From CAZTUH01 sp964620485 (GTDB lineage: Bacteria; Pseudomonadota; Gammaproteobacteria; Burkholderiales; Burkholderiaceae_B), in contig CAZUGU010000009.1 of assembly GCA_964620485.1 (NCBI GenBank), forward strand, positions 1 to 17,650: a stretch of 17,650 nucleotides of DNA, given 5' to 3'. Each line of letters starts with the position of its first letter. Positions within the stretch are counted from its first letter, which is position 1. Below are positions 1-8,205 of the stretch, in pieces. The notes below the pieces were generated by a model. It was not told where the DNA came from. It saw only the letters and a program-made list of their open reading frames with translations, and made no database searches. A program made the position numbers and the translations under genes.

Positions 1-32
1 CCTGTGCTCTGCTAGAAAATTTAAATTAACGA

Positions 33-690
33 TCATGGAAATAAACGAATAATCCTTCCAATCAGAGTTATCTTGATATATAAATCAGACGATCATATAA
101 GTCGGGATTGGCCTCCTTGCCCAAATTCAAATACAGTTGGTATCAAGCAATACTTGTCACAAAAACTTAGTCTAAGCGAATGTTTATCATATATTTTTTA
201 AAAATTTGTTCATGTTCTAAATATTTGTTCATGTTTTTTAAGTAAGTTCTTTATAACTAGTTGGTTGACTTTGATATGCATGCTCACACATCAATGCGTG
301 AATCAATTGGAAATTGGACAATTCTGATAATAATCATCTGATTCTTTTGAATCAATTTTTGTCTTACATTCTATTCGAATTTGCTGTTCTAAAGATTGCT
401 CAAAGAATAATATTCAAGCAATTGGGTTAATAGATAAATCAAGGCTTTTTACATGATTTTTAATTTGTATAAAATATAAAATCATTGGAATTTTCATTCT
501 TTATTAATACAATCCGTTCTTATGGATTGCTATCAGCATTAACAGTTAATTGTGAGAGTAACTGTATAAGGCATAAGAACTTCAGATTTTAAAGTTTTAT
601 TAAACCAAATTGCAAATCGATCAAATGGTGAGGATAGAAAGAATTCTTCAAAATAACATCTTATTAAAGATCTCGAGTAATATCAATAAA
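33..690 (-). pseudogene. pdxH: Pseudogene of pyridoxamine 5'-phosphate oxidase (PdxH)
   Basis: Reading the minus strand across frames gives consecutive pieces of PdxH in the right order. A piece near 690-652 reads like the N-terminus (ITRDL, two stops, DVILKNS). From 652 down to a stop at 541-539 comes SSPFDRFAIWFNKTL and then VTLTINC. After a frameshift near 537 comes ERIVLIKNE then FIFYTN. Another shift gives LDLSINPIA, a stop, ILFFEQSLEQQIRIE and ESDDYYQ at about 445-300. Next is QSQPTSYKEL near 270. The end reads EFGQGGQSRL, then YQDNSDWK and RLFP, before a stop at 35-33. The intact family matches at the FMN-binding and C-terminal QGGxSRLHDR regions. The total span, about 219 codons, equals a normal PdxH. 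Intact PdxH makes pyridoxal phosphate from PNP/PMP. With several stops and frameshifts this copy cannot be functional. Assignment is from remembered family sequence. Confidence 0.85.
204..241. repeat. Imperfect tandem duplication, 19-base period
   Basis: The 13-base string ATTTGTTCATGTT occurs at 204-216 and again at 223-235, so two 19-base units lie head to tail (204-222 and 223-241). The repeat is inside the dead pdxH region, where a duplication would not be selected against. Replication slippage is the simplest origin. Confidence 0.6.
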
Positions 691-918
691 ATGTACACAA
701 GTAATTAAATTTTGGATTTAATAATATACAAAATATATAAAAACAGAAATGAATCGAACACTTTCTCTATAAGAAAATAAAAATTTCTACATATCAGAAT
801 TTATTTTTCTACTATTTAATACTTAATAGTAAGTTTGGATAAATTTACAATAAAAATCATTAGAAATATTTTAAATTAGCTACATTATATATTTTATTTA
901 ATATGAGTATTATTTAAT
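691..918. other. Spacer between the two pseudogenes, nothing recognised
   Basis: This very AT-rich stretch separates the 5' ends of the pdxH and tcdA remnants, which point away from each other. It probably once held their promoters. I see no gene, tRNA or clear regulatory site in it now. Confidence 0.5.
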
Positions 919-1497
919 ATGAATAAATATGAATCTAATCTTGATCGACGATTAAATGGTGTAAACAAATTATATGGATTTAGATCATTTCAGAATTTAT
1001 CTAAATTGCATGTAACAATAGTTGAATTAGATAGAGTTAATTCTTGGACAGCTGAAGCATTAATTTAATGTAAGGTAGGGTAATTAATTCTGATTGGCTT
1101 AGATCATATAGTTAAATCAAATATAAATAACAAAATTTAAACAAGTTAGTTGTTTTATTGGTCAATCTAAGGTTAGATCTATGAAAAGACATATTCAAAC
1201 TATCAATCCTAAATGTCATAATAATATGCATAAATAAATTCCTATCTTTAGATAGATGTATCACAAATATTAACAAATCAATACAAATCTATCATAGATT
1301 ATATTGACTAAATTAATACTAAATTGCCGTAATACTCTATTCATATCGGAATGGAATTCCTTTTGTATTATGCGATGCCGCGAGTGAAGAATTAATCTAT
1401 TAAAATTAAGAATAAGGGATTTATAGGAAGTAAAGAACAATTTATTATTGGATAAATTTAATAATATTCCATGTCGGAATTATAATTTCCCAAGATG
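919..1497 (+). pseudogene. tcdA: Pseudogene of tRNA t6A cyclase / dehydratase TcdA (CsdL/YgdL)
   Basis: An ATG at 919 opens 49 codons reading NLDRRLNGVNKLYGFRSF and then VNSWTAEALI before a stop at 1066. This matches the E1-like family start (RRFGG..RLYG and the GxGGVGSWAAEAL nucleotide loop), although the glycine loop has decayed to ELDRVNSW. In the same frame after the stop comes LILIGLDHIVKSNINNKI, matching the family's LIDxDxxxxSNxNRQ. After a frameshift, from 1160, comes GQSKVRSMKRHIQTINPKC. A further shift gives RNGIPFVLCDAASEE near 1347-1392, matching the family's GIPxxxCGAAGG region. Another gives NNLLLDKF and then NYNFPR ending near 1495. The order is correct throughout, with stops and at least three frame changes. 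Intact TcdA makes cyclic t6A at position 37 of ANN-decoding tRNAs using ATP. The family's last third (the FGV..FS region and C-terminal CAGFGS) is not clearly found. Confidence 0.85.
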
Positions 1498-1538
1498 ACT
1501 TTCTAACAATTCGAATAAAATTTAAACAGTTTAAAAAA

Positions 1539-1805
1539 ATGAGAATTCTGGTTTCTTGACGGCATCAGTTAAGATTTGATCAATTAGCATTCTTTTCAGA
1601 AATTTACAATAATGTAAAAAATATAAACGTTAATATTACATCCTTGCCAAAAGTGAATTCAATACAAAGATTAAGTTTATCTTGTTTTAGTTATGATTTT
1701 GTAATTGCATCTATGAGATTAGATATAGAAAATTTATCTATTAAATCAATTATTCAAGAATCCTTATAAAATTCTGATGAAATATATATAACTAACGCGT
1801 TTAAT
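1539..1805 (+). pseudogene. Probable gene remnant, possibly a LysR-type regulator substrate-binding domain
   Basis: The frame starting at ATG 1539 runs 89 codons with only two internal stops (1557-1559 and 1767-1769), before a third stop at 1806-1808. The open middle part of 69 codons has a protein-like composition, including NVNITSLPKV, SYDFVIASMRLDIENLS and IIQESL. The pattern of a strand ending in DFVIASMR, followed by IxxESL and a short strand, resembles the LysR effector-binding domain (xDLxIGxL..LxxEPLxxE). No helix-turn-helix region is seen upstream, where tcdA decay products lie. The identity is tentative. It could instead be the remains of another family, or a chance long frame in AT-rich DNA. 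Confidence 0.3.
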
Positions 1806-1999
1806 TAATATAAATAATTACATTAAAATTAGAATCAAATTTTCTAAAAGATAAAAGATTCTTATTCCTCTGATAGAATTTAGATTAAAAATATTACTAT
1901 TTTCTGAGTTACAAAATTATTTTGTATCTTTTTATATCTTTATAAAAAGAAAAAGAAAGCGGAAGAATTAAAATTCTAAATTTCTATTTAGAGATAGTT

Positions 2000-2263
2000 T
2001 TAACGACGTATACCTTGAGAATTATTTAATATAGATAAGTTTTTTTCTTTGTGTCGAAAGTTAATGCGCCCCTTAGTTAAGTCATATGGAGACATTTCTA
2101 ATGTAACACGATCACCAGCTAAGATTCTAATCCGATGTTTTCGGATGCGACCTGAAGCATATGCACCGATTGTTATACCATTATCTAATATAACCCGAAA
2201 GCGACTATCAGGTAATACTTCATCAACAATACCATTTAATTCAATTAATTCTTCTTTTGCCAT
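2000..2263 (-). CDS. infA: Translation initiation factor IF-1, long betaproteobacterial second type
   Basis: 87 residues forming the S1-like OB fold that binds the 30S A site and works with IF-2 and IF-3 in initiation. The N-terminus MAKEELIELNGIVDEVLPDS and the core ASGRIRKHRIRILAGDRVTLEM, YDLTKGRINFRHK are typical IF-1. The IVDEVLPDSRFRVILDNG pattern and extra C-terminal tail (about 72 residues is usual) match the second IF-1 found in Burkholderiales beside the ribosomal-operon copy. The start is supported by AAGGGA on the minus strand (2273-2268), with its GGG five bases from the ATG. The gene is transcribed alone and diverges from fba; no ribosomal protein genes flank it. Whether the genome also keeps the usual 72-residue copy cannot be seen here. 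Confidence 0.95.
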   Translation of the reverse strand: MAKEELIELNGIVDEVLPDSRFRVILDNGITIGAYASGRIRKHRIRILAGDRVTLEMSPYDLTKGRINFRHKEKNLSILNNSQGIRR

Positions 2264-2601
2264 TTTTTCCCTTTATCATCTTTATCATAAAAATTAAGTT
2301 TTAATATCAAAAATACTGTGAATCTAAGATAGTATAGTATCTCTTATAAAACTCAGTTACTATTATGACTATATTTAACATATTTGATCAAATCAATCTT
2401 ATTTTAAATAAACAAACTGATTATGGATTTTACAATAAATACCTATTTTTGAATAGTTTTATACTATTAAAAAATATTAAACAAGATTCTGATAATGTTT
2501 TTATGATTTTTTTTTAAAATTTTCGTAGAATAGTGGAAATTTAGATTATTGGTCATATTTAGTGTTTTCTTATGATAGTTCATTTTTAGGAGAATAATTT
2601 T
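2264..2601. promoter_or_regulatory. Divergent upstream region of infA and fba
   Basis: This 338-base AT-rich gap must hold the promoters of both divergent genes. For fba, TTGGTC at 2549-2554 and TATGAT at 2571-2576, separated by 16 bases, make a plausible sigma-70 pair about 25 bases before the ATG. AGGAGA at 2588-2593 is a strong ribosome binding site eight bases from the fba start. No single infA promoter stands out. No coding remnant was recognised. Confidence 0.45.
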
Positions 2602-3651
2602 ATGGCTTTGGTTTCTATGCGCCAATTGCTCGATCACGCTGCCGAAAATAATTATGGTATACCAGCTTTTAATGTTAATAATCTTGAACAAGTTTGGGCT
2701 ATTATGGAAGCAGCTATAGAAGTAGACAGTCCAGTAATTATGCAAGCTTCTGCAGGAGCTCGTAAGTATGCCGGTGAGATTTTTTTAAAACATTTAATTC
2801 AATCTGCTTCTGAAGCTTATCCAAATATTCCAATAGTTATGCATCAAGATCATGGTCAGTCTCCAGCTATTTGCAGTAGTGCTATAAATCTGGGATTTAC
2901 TAGTGTAATGATGGATGGTTCATTATATACGGATGGCAAAACGGTATCTGATTATGAGTATAATGTTAGTGTTACAAAAGAAGTTGTTGAGATGTCACAT
3001 AAACTTGGAGTGACTGTAGAAGGTGAATTAGGCTGTCTAGGTTCTCTAGAAAGATTAAGTGGTGATAAAGAAGATGGACATGGTGCTGATGGTCAATTAA
3101 GTTTGGATCAATTACTTACTAATCCAGAACAAGCAGTAGATTTTGTAAAAAGAACAGGAGTAGATGCACTAGCCATTGCAATTGGCACAAGTCATGGTGC
3201 TTATAAATTTACACGAAAACCAACCAGTGATATATTATCTGTCAAACGCATTCAAGAAATACATTCACTTTTACCTAAAACACATTTAGTTATGCACGGT
3301 AGTTCTAGTGTTCCTAGAGAACTTTTAATGGAAATTTGTCAATACGGCGGAAAAATTAAAGAAACTTATGGTGTACCAATTGAAGAAATTCAAAGGGCTA
3401 TTAAATATGGAGTTCGAAAGATTAATATAGATACAGATATTCGATTAGCTATGACTGGTGCAATTCGGCGATTTTTCTATGAAAATCCGGATCGATTTGA
3501 CCCCAGAGAATACTTACAATCAGCTAGATTAGCTGCTAAAAAAATTTGTATACAACGTTACAAACAATTTGGATCAGCTGGGCAAGCTAGTATGATTCGA
3601 CCTATAAGTCTTAGTAAAATGGCAGATAATTATATTAATAGTAATTCTTAG
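2602..3651 (+). CDS. fba: Class II fructose-bisphosphate aldolase, Calvin-cycle subtype
   Basis: 349 residues, full family length. It is a zinc-dependent enzyme that reversibly cleaves fructose 1,6-bisphosphate to glyceraldehyde 3-phosphate and dihydroxyacetone phosphate in the cytosol. MHQDHGQS at 80-87 carries the catalytic Asp83 and zinc ligand His84. His198 (GTSHGAYK) and His232 (MHGSSS) are the other ligands expected from the family. GSSS 233-236 and NIDTD 275-279 bind the phosphates. VEGELG at 139-144 is the conserved first half of the flexible active-site region. The C-terminus with RFDPREYL, the KQFGSAGQA motif and the length distinguish the Calvin-type (TIGR01521-like) class IIA form usual in betaproteobacteria. 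The strong AGGAGA site fixes the start. All key residues are present, so it should be active in glycolysis or gluconeogenesis. Confidence 0.96.
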   Translation: MALVSMRQLLDHAAENNYGIPAFNVNNLEQVWAIMEAAIEVDSPVIMQASAGARKYAGEIFLKHLIQSASEAYPNIPIVMHQDHGQSPAICSSAINLGFTSVMMDGSLYTDGKTVSDYEYNVSVTKEVVEMSHKLGVTVEGELGCLGSLERLSGDKEDGHGADGQLSLDQLLTNPEQAVDFVKRTGVDALAIAIGTSHGAYKFTRKPTSDILSVKRIQEIHSLLPKTHLVMHGSSSVPRELLMEICQYGGKIKETYGVPIEEIQRAIKYGVRKINIDTDIRLAMTGAIRRFFYENPDRFDPREYLQSARLAAKKICIQRYKQFGSAGQASMIRPISLSKMADNYINSNS

Positions 3652-3989
3652 AAAGAACTTTTTTCTAATTAATTTTTTTTAATTGCAAATTGAAATACTT
3701 TGCTTTACTACTTGTAAAAGTATTAGAAATATTAGAAGAATTCACTAAATGATTCAAATAAGTTTAAAAAATCAAGATGAATATAAAACTTATCATAATA
3801 TTGAATCTATTTCTGATAATTTTGATAAAATATTTAAAGTTTTCTAAAATAATTATGTTACCTAAGTATAGTTATTTTTTCTTATAAGTTGTGTTTTCTT
3901 ATAATAAGTTGTGTTTTCTTATATAATCTTAATTAGATTTTATCTATCTTAAGAAAGATATTTTCAAATTCTCCATGTTTTGTCAGATT
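3652..3989. other. Gap after fba: weak hairpin, slippage repeats, no recognised gene
   Basis: An 8-base inverted repeat AATACTTT (3694-3701) / AAAGTATT (3717-3724) with a 15-base loop lies about 40 bases after the fba stop. It has no GC core or clean U-tract, so it is a poor terminator candidate. A 32-codon frame at 3749-3847 resembles no family I know and has no ribosome binding site. The rest is AT-rich with the short tandem repeat listed separately. fba (plus) and dctP (minus) converge here. Confidence 0.45.
3877..3926. repeat. Short tandem repeat, about 2.6 copies
   Basis: TTTTCTTATAAGTTGTG (3877-3893) is followed by a 20-base copy with a three-base insertion (3894-3913), then by a partial copy, TTTTCTTATATAA (3914-3926). 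The repeat lies in noncoding DNA between convergent genes and looks like slippage. Confidence 0.6.
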
Positions 3990-4973
3990 TTATTGAAAGT
4001 GAATTTGAAATGGTATGGCATCAATCAATCTTTTATCAAATTTTTTATAATACTCTATATAAGCAGGATTAATTGCAGCTGCAAAAGCAGATCGATCTAC
4101 CTCTATGATTTGCATTCCTTCTTTTTTTAGCTGTTCTATTCCATTTTTTTCACATTCGTCAACAAATTGACGCATACTTAAACTTGCTTCCTGACCTGCT
4201 CGATTAAAAATTAATTTTTCTTCCAAAGACAGACTATTATAAAGTTTTCCTGAAACTAATATTAGCGCTGGAGCATAAACATGACCTGTCAATGCCAAGT
4301 ATTTTTGTGTATCTGATAATTGTGCAGATATAATGACTGATAATGAGTTTTCCTGGCCATCTATAGTGCCATTTTTTAGAGAAATTAAAGCATCAGACCA
4401 TGGCATTGGTATAGAGGTAATACCAATTTGTCGAAATGCTTCAATATGAACTGGATTATCTGTTGTACGTATTCGAAGATTTGCAGCATCAGTCGGTTCT
4501 TTTATCGGTCTAACATTATTAGTTAAATGTCTGAAACCCTGTTCTCCCCAAGCTAAAGCAATTAGACCTAAAGGTGAAAACTTAGATAAAATATTCTGGC
4601 CTATTGGTCCATCTAATACATTACGTGCATGTTGTAAATCTCGAAGCAAAAATGGTATATCAAATATACCAGTTTCTGGAACAAAACCCATGGTTTCACT
4701 TGTTGAAACAATAGCTAAATCAATAGAACCTGTCTGTAAACTCTGAATAACCTCTTTTTCACTTCCTAAAATACTATTAGCAAATTGTCGCACTTGGAAT
4801 TTTCCATTATTTAGTCTCTCAAGAGCTTTAGATAAAGCAGCTGCTCCAGCACCATAATGAGAATTGCTAGGTAAAACATAAGCCATTTTTAGTTGAGTTT
4901 GCGCAACAGTAGAAAAACTAATAGATACTATCAATGTAGATAGAAATATTATAAATAAAAAAGATCTTTGCAT
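3990..4973 (-). CDS. TRAP transporter periplasmic substrate-binding protein, DctP family
   Basis: 327 residues from the ATG at 4973, which I prefer over an upstream ATG at 5033. Only the inner start has a good ribosome binding site (GGAG on the minus strand at 4985-4982, eight bases away), and it begins directly with a signal peptide (MQRSFLFIIFLSTLIVSISF, likely cleavage after Ala24). The mature protein has the DctP fold: VLPSNSHYG, LGSEKEVIQSLQTGSIDLAIV, IPFLL and LRIRTTDNP. Arg169 is the conserved arginine that usually binds a substrate carboxylate. NGTIDGQEN follows at 201-209. Such proteins deliver organic acids to a DctQ/DctM membrane pair. No DctQM genes or remnants were recognised next to it, so either the permease is elsewhere or this is an orphan. 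The substrate cannot be told from sequence; a C4-dicarboxylate or other small acid is the family norm. Confidence 0.88.
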   Translation of the reverse strand: MQRSFLFIIFLSTLIVSISFSTVAQTQLKMAYVLPSNSHYGAGAAALSKALERLNNGKFQVRQFANSILGSEKEVIQSLQTGSIDLAIVSTSETMGFVPETGIFDIPFLLRDLQHARNVLDGPIGQNILSKFSPLGLIALAWGEQGFRHLTNNVRPIKEPTDAANLRIRTTDNPVHIEAFRQIGITSIPMPWSDALISLKNGTIDGQENSLSVIISAQLSDTQKYLALTGHVYAPALILVSGKLYNSLSLEEKLIFNRAGQEASLSMRQFVDECEKNGIEQLKKEGMQIIEVDRSAFAAAINPAYIEYYKKFDKRLIDAIPFQIHFQ

Positions 4974-5863
4974 TTTATCTACTCCAAAATTAAAAGTGAG
5001 ATTTTTTAGAAAAAATAGATTTAGCATGGTCAAATATTAATGCAGTCTTTTTTTACCTATCTACTTCAGAATATTTATTAATATGCCATGATAAAAATGT
5101 ATTGAATATACATTAGTTTGATTTACTATCGATTCTATATCGAAGTGTTATATCACTATATCTATATTATTCTAATTTTTGATATTTAAATTTATATTCT
5201 TTAGCTATATAATTTTTTTTAGATAGTGTTTTGTGTAGGTATTCTACGTTCAGAGAATATAAAAATTTGCAATATTACATAAAATATTTTATATATGATT
5301 CTCATATAAATGAAATGTCATTTCAAAATGTAAGAAATATATTAATAACCATTTCACTAGAAAGAAATATTAGAATATTGTTAGATTAGATATTTTCTAT
5401 AAATATTTCACTCAGTGATGACAATTGAATGATCGTATATGATACATTTTTTATGTGTAATCCAAACTAAATAATAATTTTAAATTGTTAGGTTATAAAA
5501 AGAAATCAAACAATATTCAATAATATATGTTATATATTACATAATTTTCATAAATTACAAATTTCTTTTATGAAAAGTGTTTTCATGTAAGAAAATTTGC
5601 AAAATTCAATTGAAAAATTATAATATTAGAATTCAACTATAAAGAATTTCTAATTCATTTCAAATTTTATAATTAGTATTTCTAGTCTTAATGTTTCACG
5701 AACACCTATCATTGTGTTTGATGATTTTTATAAAAACTCTTAATTTAAAAAATTAAACAAAAAAGTAAGATTTCAGATTTAAAAAATCTTATAACTAAAA
5801 ATTAGACTAAAATCTTTTTCCAAAATCATCAAGTTCTTTTAAAATTTTTCTAAGCGAATAATA
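4974..5863. other. Long noncoding gap upstream of dctP and rmuC
   Basis: About 890 bases, extremely AT-rich, between divergent dctP and rmuC. It must contain both promoters, but TATAAT-like strings are too common here to pick one. One frame stays open for about 55 codons at roughly 5220-5386, and a minus-strand frame near 5720 reads MIGVRETLRLEILI. I could tie neither to a family. A decayed gene, for example lost TRAP membrane subunits, is possible but not shown. Confidence 0.4.
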
Positions 5864-7150
5864 ATGGCCTATCAAGTTCTATTATATTCATCAATTGGTT
5901 GCATATTATTAGTATTCATATTAATAATGCTAATTTGGTTTCGTTTGAAAGAATTAAATCATGTTCCTATATCATCATTTCTTGATGGATTATCGCGTTT
6001 AGAACGCGGACTACGAAGTGAATTTTCCGAATCAACTCATGTAATTCATTCTGAGTTAATTAAATCTCAAGAAAATTTGCGAGAAGTTTTAATACGTGAT
6101 GCTCGGGAAACACGTTCAGAAGCAGCAATATCTTCAACACGATTTTCTGATCAATTACAAGGCTTAATTGAAATTAACGATCGTAGAATGCAAGAAATAA
6201 GACAGATATTAGAACAACGTTTACATACATTACAAAATGATAATACAACAAAATTAGATGAAATCAGACGTACAGTCGATGAAAAGTTACATGTAACTCT
6301 AGAACAACGTCTAGGTGAGTCATTTAAACTCGTTTCTGAGCGCTTAGAAGCAGTTCATAAAGGATTAGGTGAAATGCAAATACTAGCTGCGGGAGTTGGT
6401 GATTTAAAACGTGTATTAAGCAATGTTAAAGCAAGGGGAACTTGGGGAGAAGTTCAACTAGCTCGATTAATCGAGGATGGTATGACAGCAGATCAATATG
6501 GTCGCAATATAAAACCTGTTCCAGGAAGTGATGCTATGGTTGAATTTGCAATTCGTTTACCAGGACATGCAAGCGATGAAACACCTGTATGGTTGCCGAT
6601 CGATGCTAAATTTCCTAAAGAAGAGTATGAAAGACTTGGAGAAGCTCTTGATAATGCCGATCCCGAGGCGGCCAAGATAGCTTCAAATGCTTTAGCAAAA
6701 GTTGTTGAAGTTCAAGCACGTCTTATTGCTAATAAATATGTTGCTCCACCTTATACAACTGACTTTGCTATTATGTTCTTACCAACAGAAGGTTTATATG
6801 CTGAAATATTGCGATGCCCAGGATTACTCGATAGATTACATGGTATGCGAATTAGTATTGCAGGACCGAGTAATTTAGCAGCTTTGCTTAATAGTCTACA
6901 AATGGGTTTTCGGACATTAACTATTGAACAGCGTTCTTCTGAAATTTGGAGAGTGTTACGTGCTGTAAAAACTGAATTTGGTAAGTTTGGAGAATCTTTA
7001 TCTAGTGTTAAAAAAACATTAGAAACAGTAAGCAGCAAATTAGGACAAACTGAAGTCCGTTCTCGAGCTATGTTGCGAAACTTAAAAACTTTAGAAAATC
7101 TTCCTGATGATCAATTATTAGAAATTTTAGGAAATAATAATGAAGATTAA
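5864..7150 (+). CDS. rmuC: RmuC family protein (DNA recombination / inversion-limiting)
   Basis: 428 residues. An N-terminal membrane anchor (about 4-26, LLYSSIGCILLVFILIMLIW) is followed by a long charged coiled coil (about 45-170, with repeated E, R, Q and L). The conserved RmuC domain runs from about 180 to 410, with VKARGTWGEVQL (188-199) and LPIDAKFPKEEY (244-255). The family is known from E. coli, where its loss increases inversions at short inverted repeats. It carries a nuclease-like fold, but its biochemical activity is poorly defined. No clear Shine-Dalgarno precedes the ATG; the frame closes not far upstream and the family anchor begins here, so the start is reasonable. It stands alone, 223 bases before rpiA. 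Retention in a decaying genome is notable because most recombination genes tend to be lost. Confidence 0.93.
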   Translation: MAYQVLLYSSIGCILLVFILIMLIWFRLKELNHVPISSFLDGLSRLERGLRSEFSESTHVIHSELIKSQENLREVLIRDARETRSEAAISSTRFSDQLQGLIEINDRRMQEIRQILEQRLHTLQNDNTTKLDEIRRTVDEKLHVTLEQRLGESFKLVSERLEAVHKGLGEMQILAAGVGDLKRVLSNVKARGTWGEVQLARLIEDGMTADQYGRNIKPVPGSDAMVEFAIRLPGHASDETPVWLPIDAKFPKEEYERLGEALDNADPEAAKIASNALAKVVEVQARLIANKYVAPPYTTDFAIMFLPTEGLYAEILRCPGLLDRLHGMRISIAGPSNLAALLNSLQMGFRTLTIEQRSSEIWRVLRAVKTEFGKFGESLSSVKKTLETVSSKLGQTEVRSRAMLRNLKTLENLPDDQLLEILGNNNED

Positions 7151-7373
7151 CTTCATTTCAAAACTTTATTTAAAAATTTGTTTAAATTATCAAAGTTGTA
7201 TTATACTTTAACTATATCAATATAACTCTATTATTCAAAAACTCATTTATATTTAAAGTATATTTAATTTTCTTTTTTTAATGAAAAAGTTTCTTGAGGA
7301 ATTCTATTCTAATTCTTAGATGATCTGATAAATATCTGTTTTCTTTATTAATTACATATGTAAAATGTAAAAA

Positions 7374-8048
7374 ATGTTAACCCAAAAAATACTTAAGAAA
7401 CAAGCAGCAGATGCTGCTCTAAAATTTCTTGAACGATTTATTGAACATGATATAGTAATTGGTATAGGAACTGGCTCAACAGTTGATTGTTTCATAGATA
7501 ACTTATCATGCTTTAAAGAAAATTTGACTGGAATCATTTCAACTTCGAATAGAAGTACGGCTCGTTTGATCGATCGTGGTTTCTCTATAATGAATCTAAA
7601 TGAAGTTGATAGTATAACTGTTTATATAGATGGAGCTGATGAAATTGATGCAAACTTACATATGATTAAAGGTGGTGGTGGAGCATTAACTCATGAAAAA
7701 ATTGTAGCTTCTATTTCCAAACATTTTATTTGTATAGTTGATGAATCAAAGTTTGTAACTCGTTTAGGTAAGTTTCCTTTACCAATCGAGGTAATTCCTA
7801 TAGCATGTAGAGCAGTTTCACGTGCTATAGAAAATCTGGGTGGTAAACCTACATATCGCTCGGGATTCACGACAGACAATGGTAATATTATTTTAGATGT
7901 GGCTAATTTAAATATAGAATCAATTCTTCCATTAGAATCTACTATTAATAGTATACCTGGTGTTGTTAGTTGTGGGTTATTTCCTAATAGGAATACTACT
8001 GTGGTAGCAATATTAGCTACACAAAATGGTATATATTATTTAGAATAG
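7374..8048 (+). CDS. rpiA: Ribose-5-phosphate isomerase A
   Basis: 224 residues, normal family length. It interconverts ribose 5-phosphate and ribulose 5-phosphate in the non-oxidative pentose phosphate pathway, supplying ribose for nucleotides. GTGST at 32-36 is the phosphate loop. DGADE at 86-90 gives Asp86 and Asp89. KGGGGA at 99-104 gives Lys99. THEK holds the catalytic Glu108, and DESK gives Lys126. These equal E. coli Asp81, Asp84, Lys94, Glu103 and Lys121 with a constant offset of five, so the active site is complete. The start fits the family N-terminus, although no ribosome binding site is visible. With fba it represents the retained sugar-phosphate core. Confidence 0.96.
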   Translation: MLTQKILKKQAADAALKFLERFIEHDIVIGIGTGSTVDCFIDNLSCFKENLTGIISTSNRSTARLIDRGFSIMNLNEVDSITVYIDGADEIDANLHMIKGGGGALTHEKIVASISKHFICIVDESKFVTRLGKFPLPIEVIPIACRAVSRAIENLGGKPTYRSGFTTDNGNIILDVANLNIESILPLESTINSIPGVVSCGLFPNRNTTVVAILATQNGIYYLE

Positions 8049-8205
8049 ATTATAACTAATCAGCAACTGTAATTTTGCTTTGATGTTGTTTTATCTTATT
8101 AGAAGTTAATTTAATTATCTATGTCATAATAGATACATATATGTATTTTCTTTTTTACATTAATAATTCCACAGCATTTTATGAAAAAATATGGAAAAGT
8201 TCTAA

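Noticed and set aside
1..2000. tRNA or other RNA gene in the long gaps
   Set aside because: I looked for T-arm-like TTCRANNC with paired flanks on both strands, and the few TTCGAAT strings have no matching stems.
2049..2297. Plus-strand open frame opposite infA
   Set aside because: It is the complement of a clearly real IF-1 gene and has no protein-family character. The same holds for the frames opposite fba, rmuC, rpiA, argA and dnaE.
3749..3847. 32-codon frame after fba as a small gene
   Set aside because: No ribosome binding site, no recognisable family, and such frames are expected by chance in this AT-rich DNA.
4974..5033. Longer DctP start at 5033 adding 20 residues
   Set aside because: The ATG at 4973 has a GGAG ribosome binding site at ideal spacing and begins a clean signal peptide. 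The extension would put a second hydrophobic stretch in front of it.
5692..5700. TGTTTCACG, matching half of a parS (ParB-binding) site
   Set aside because: Only the left nine bases fit. The right half reads AACACCT instead of TGAAACA, so the required palindrome is absent.
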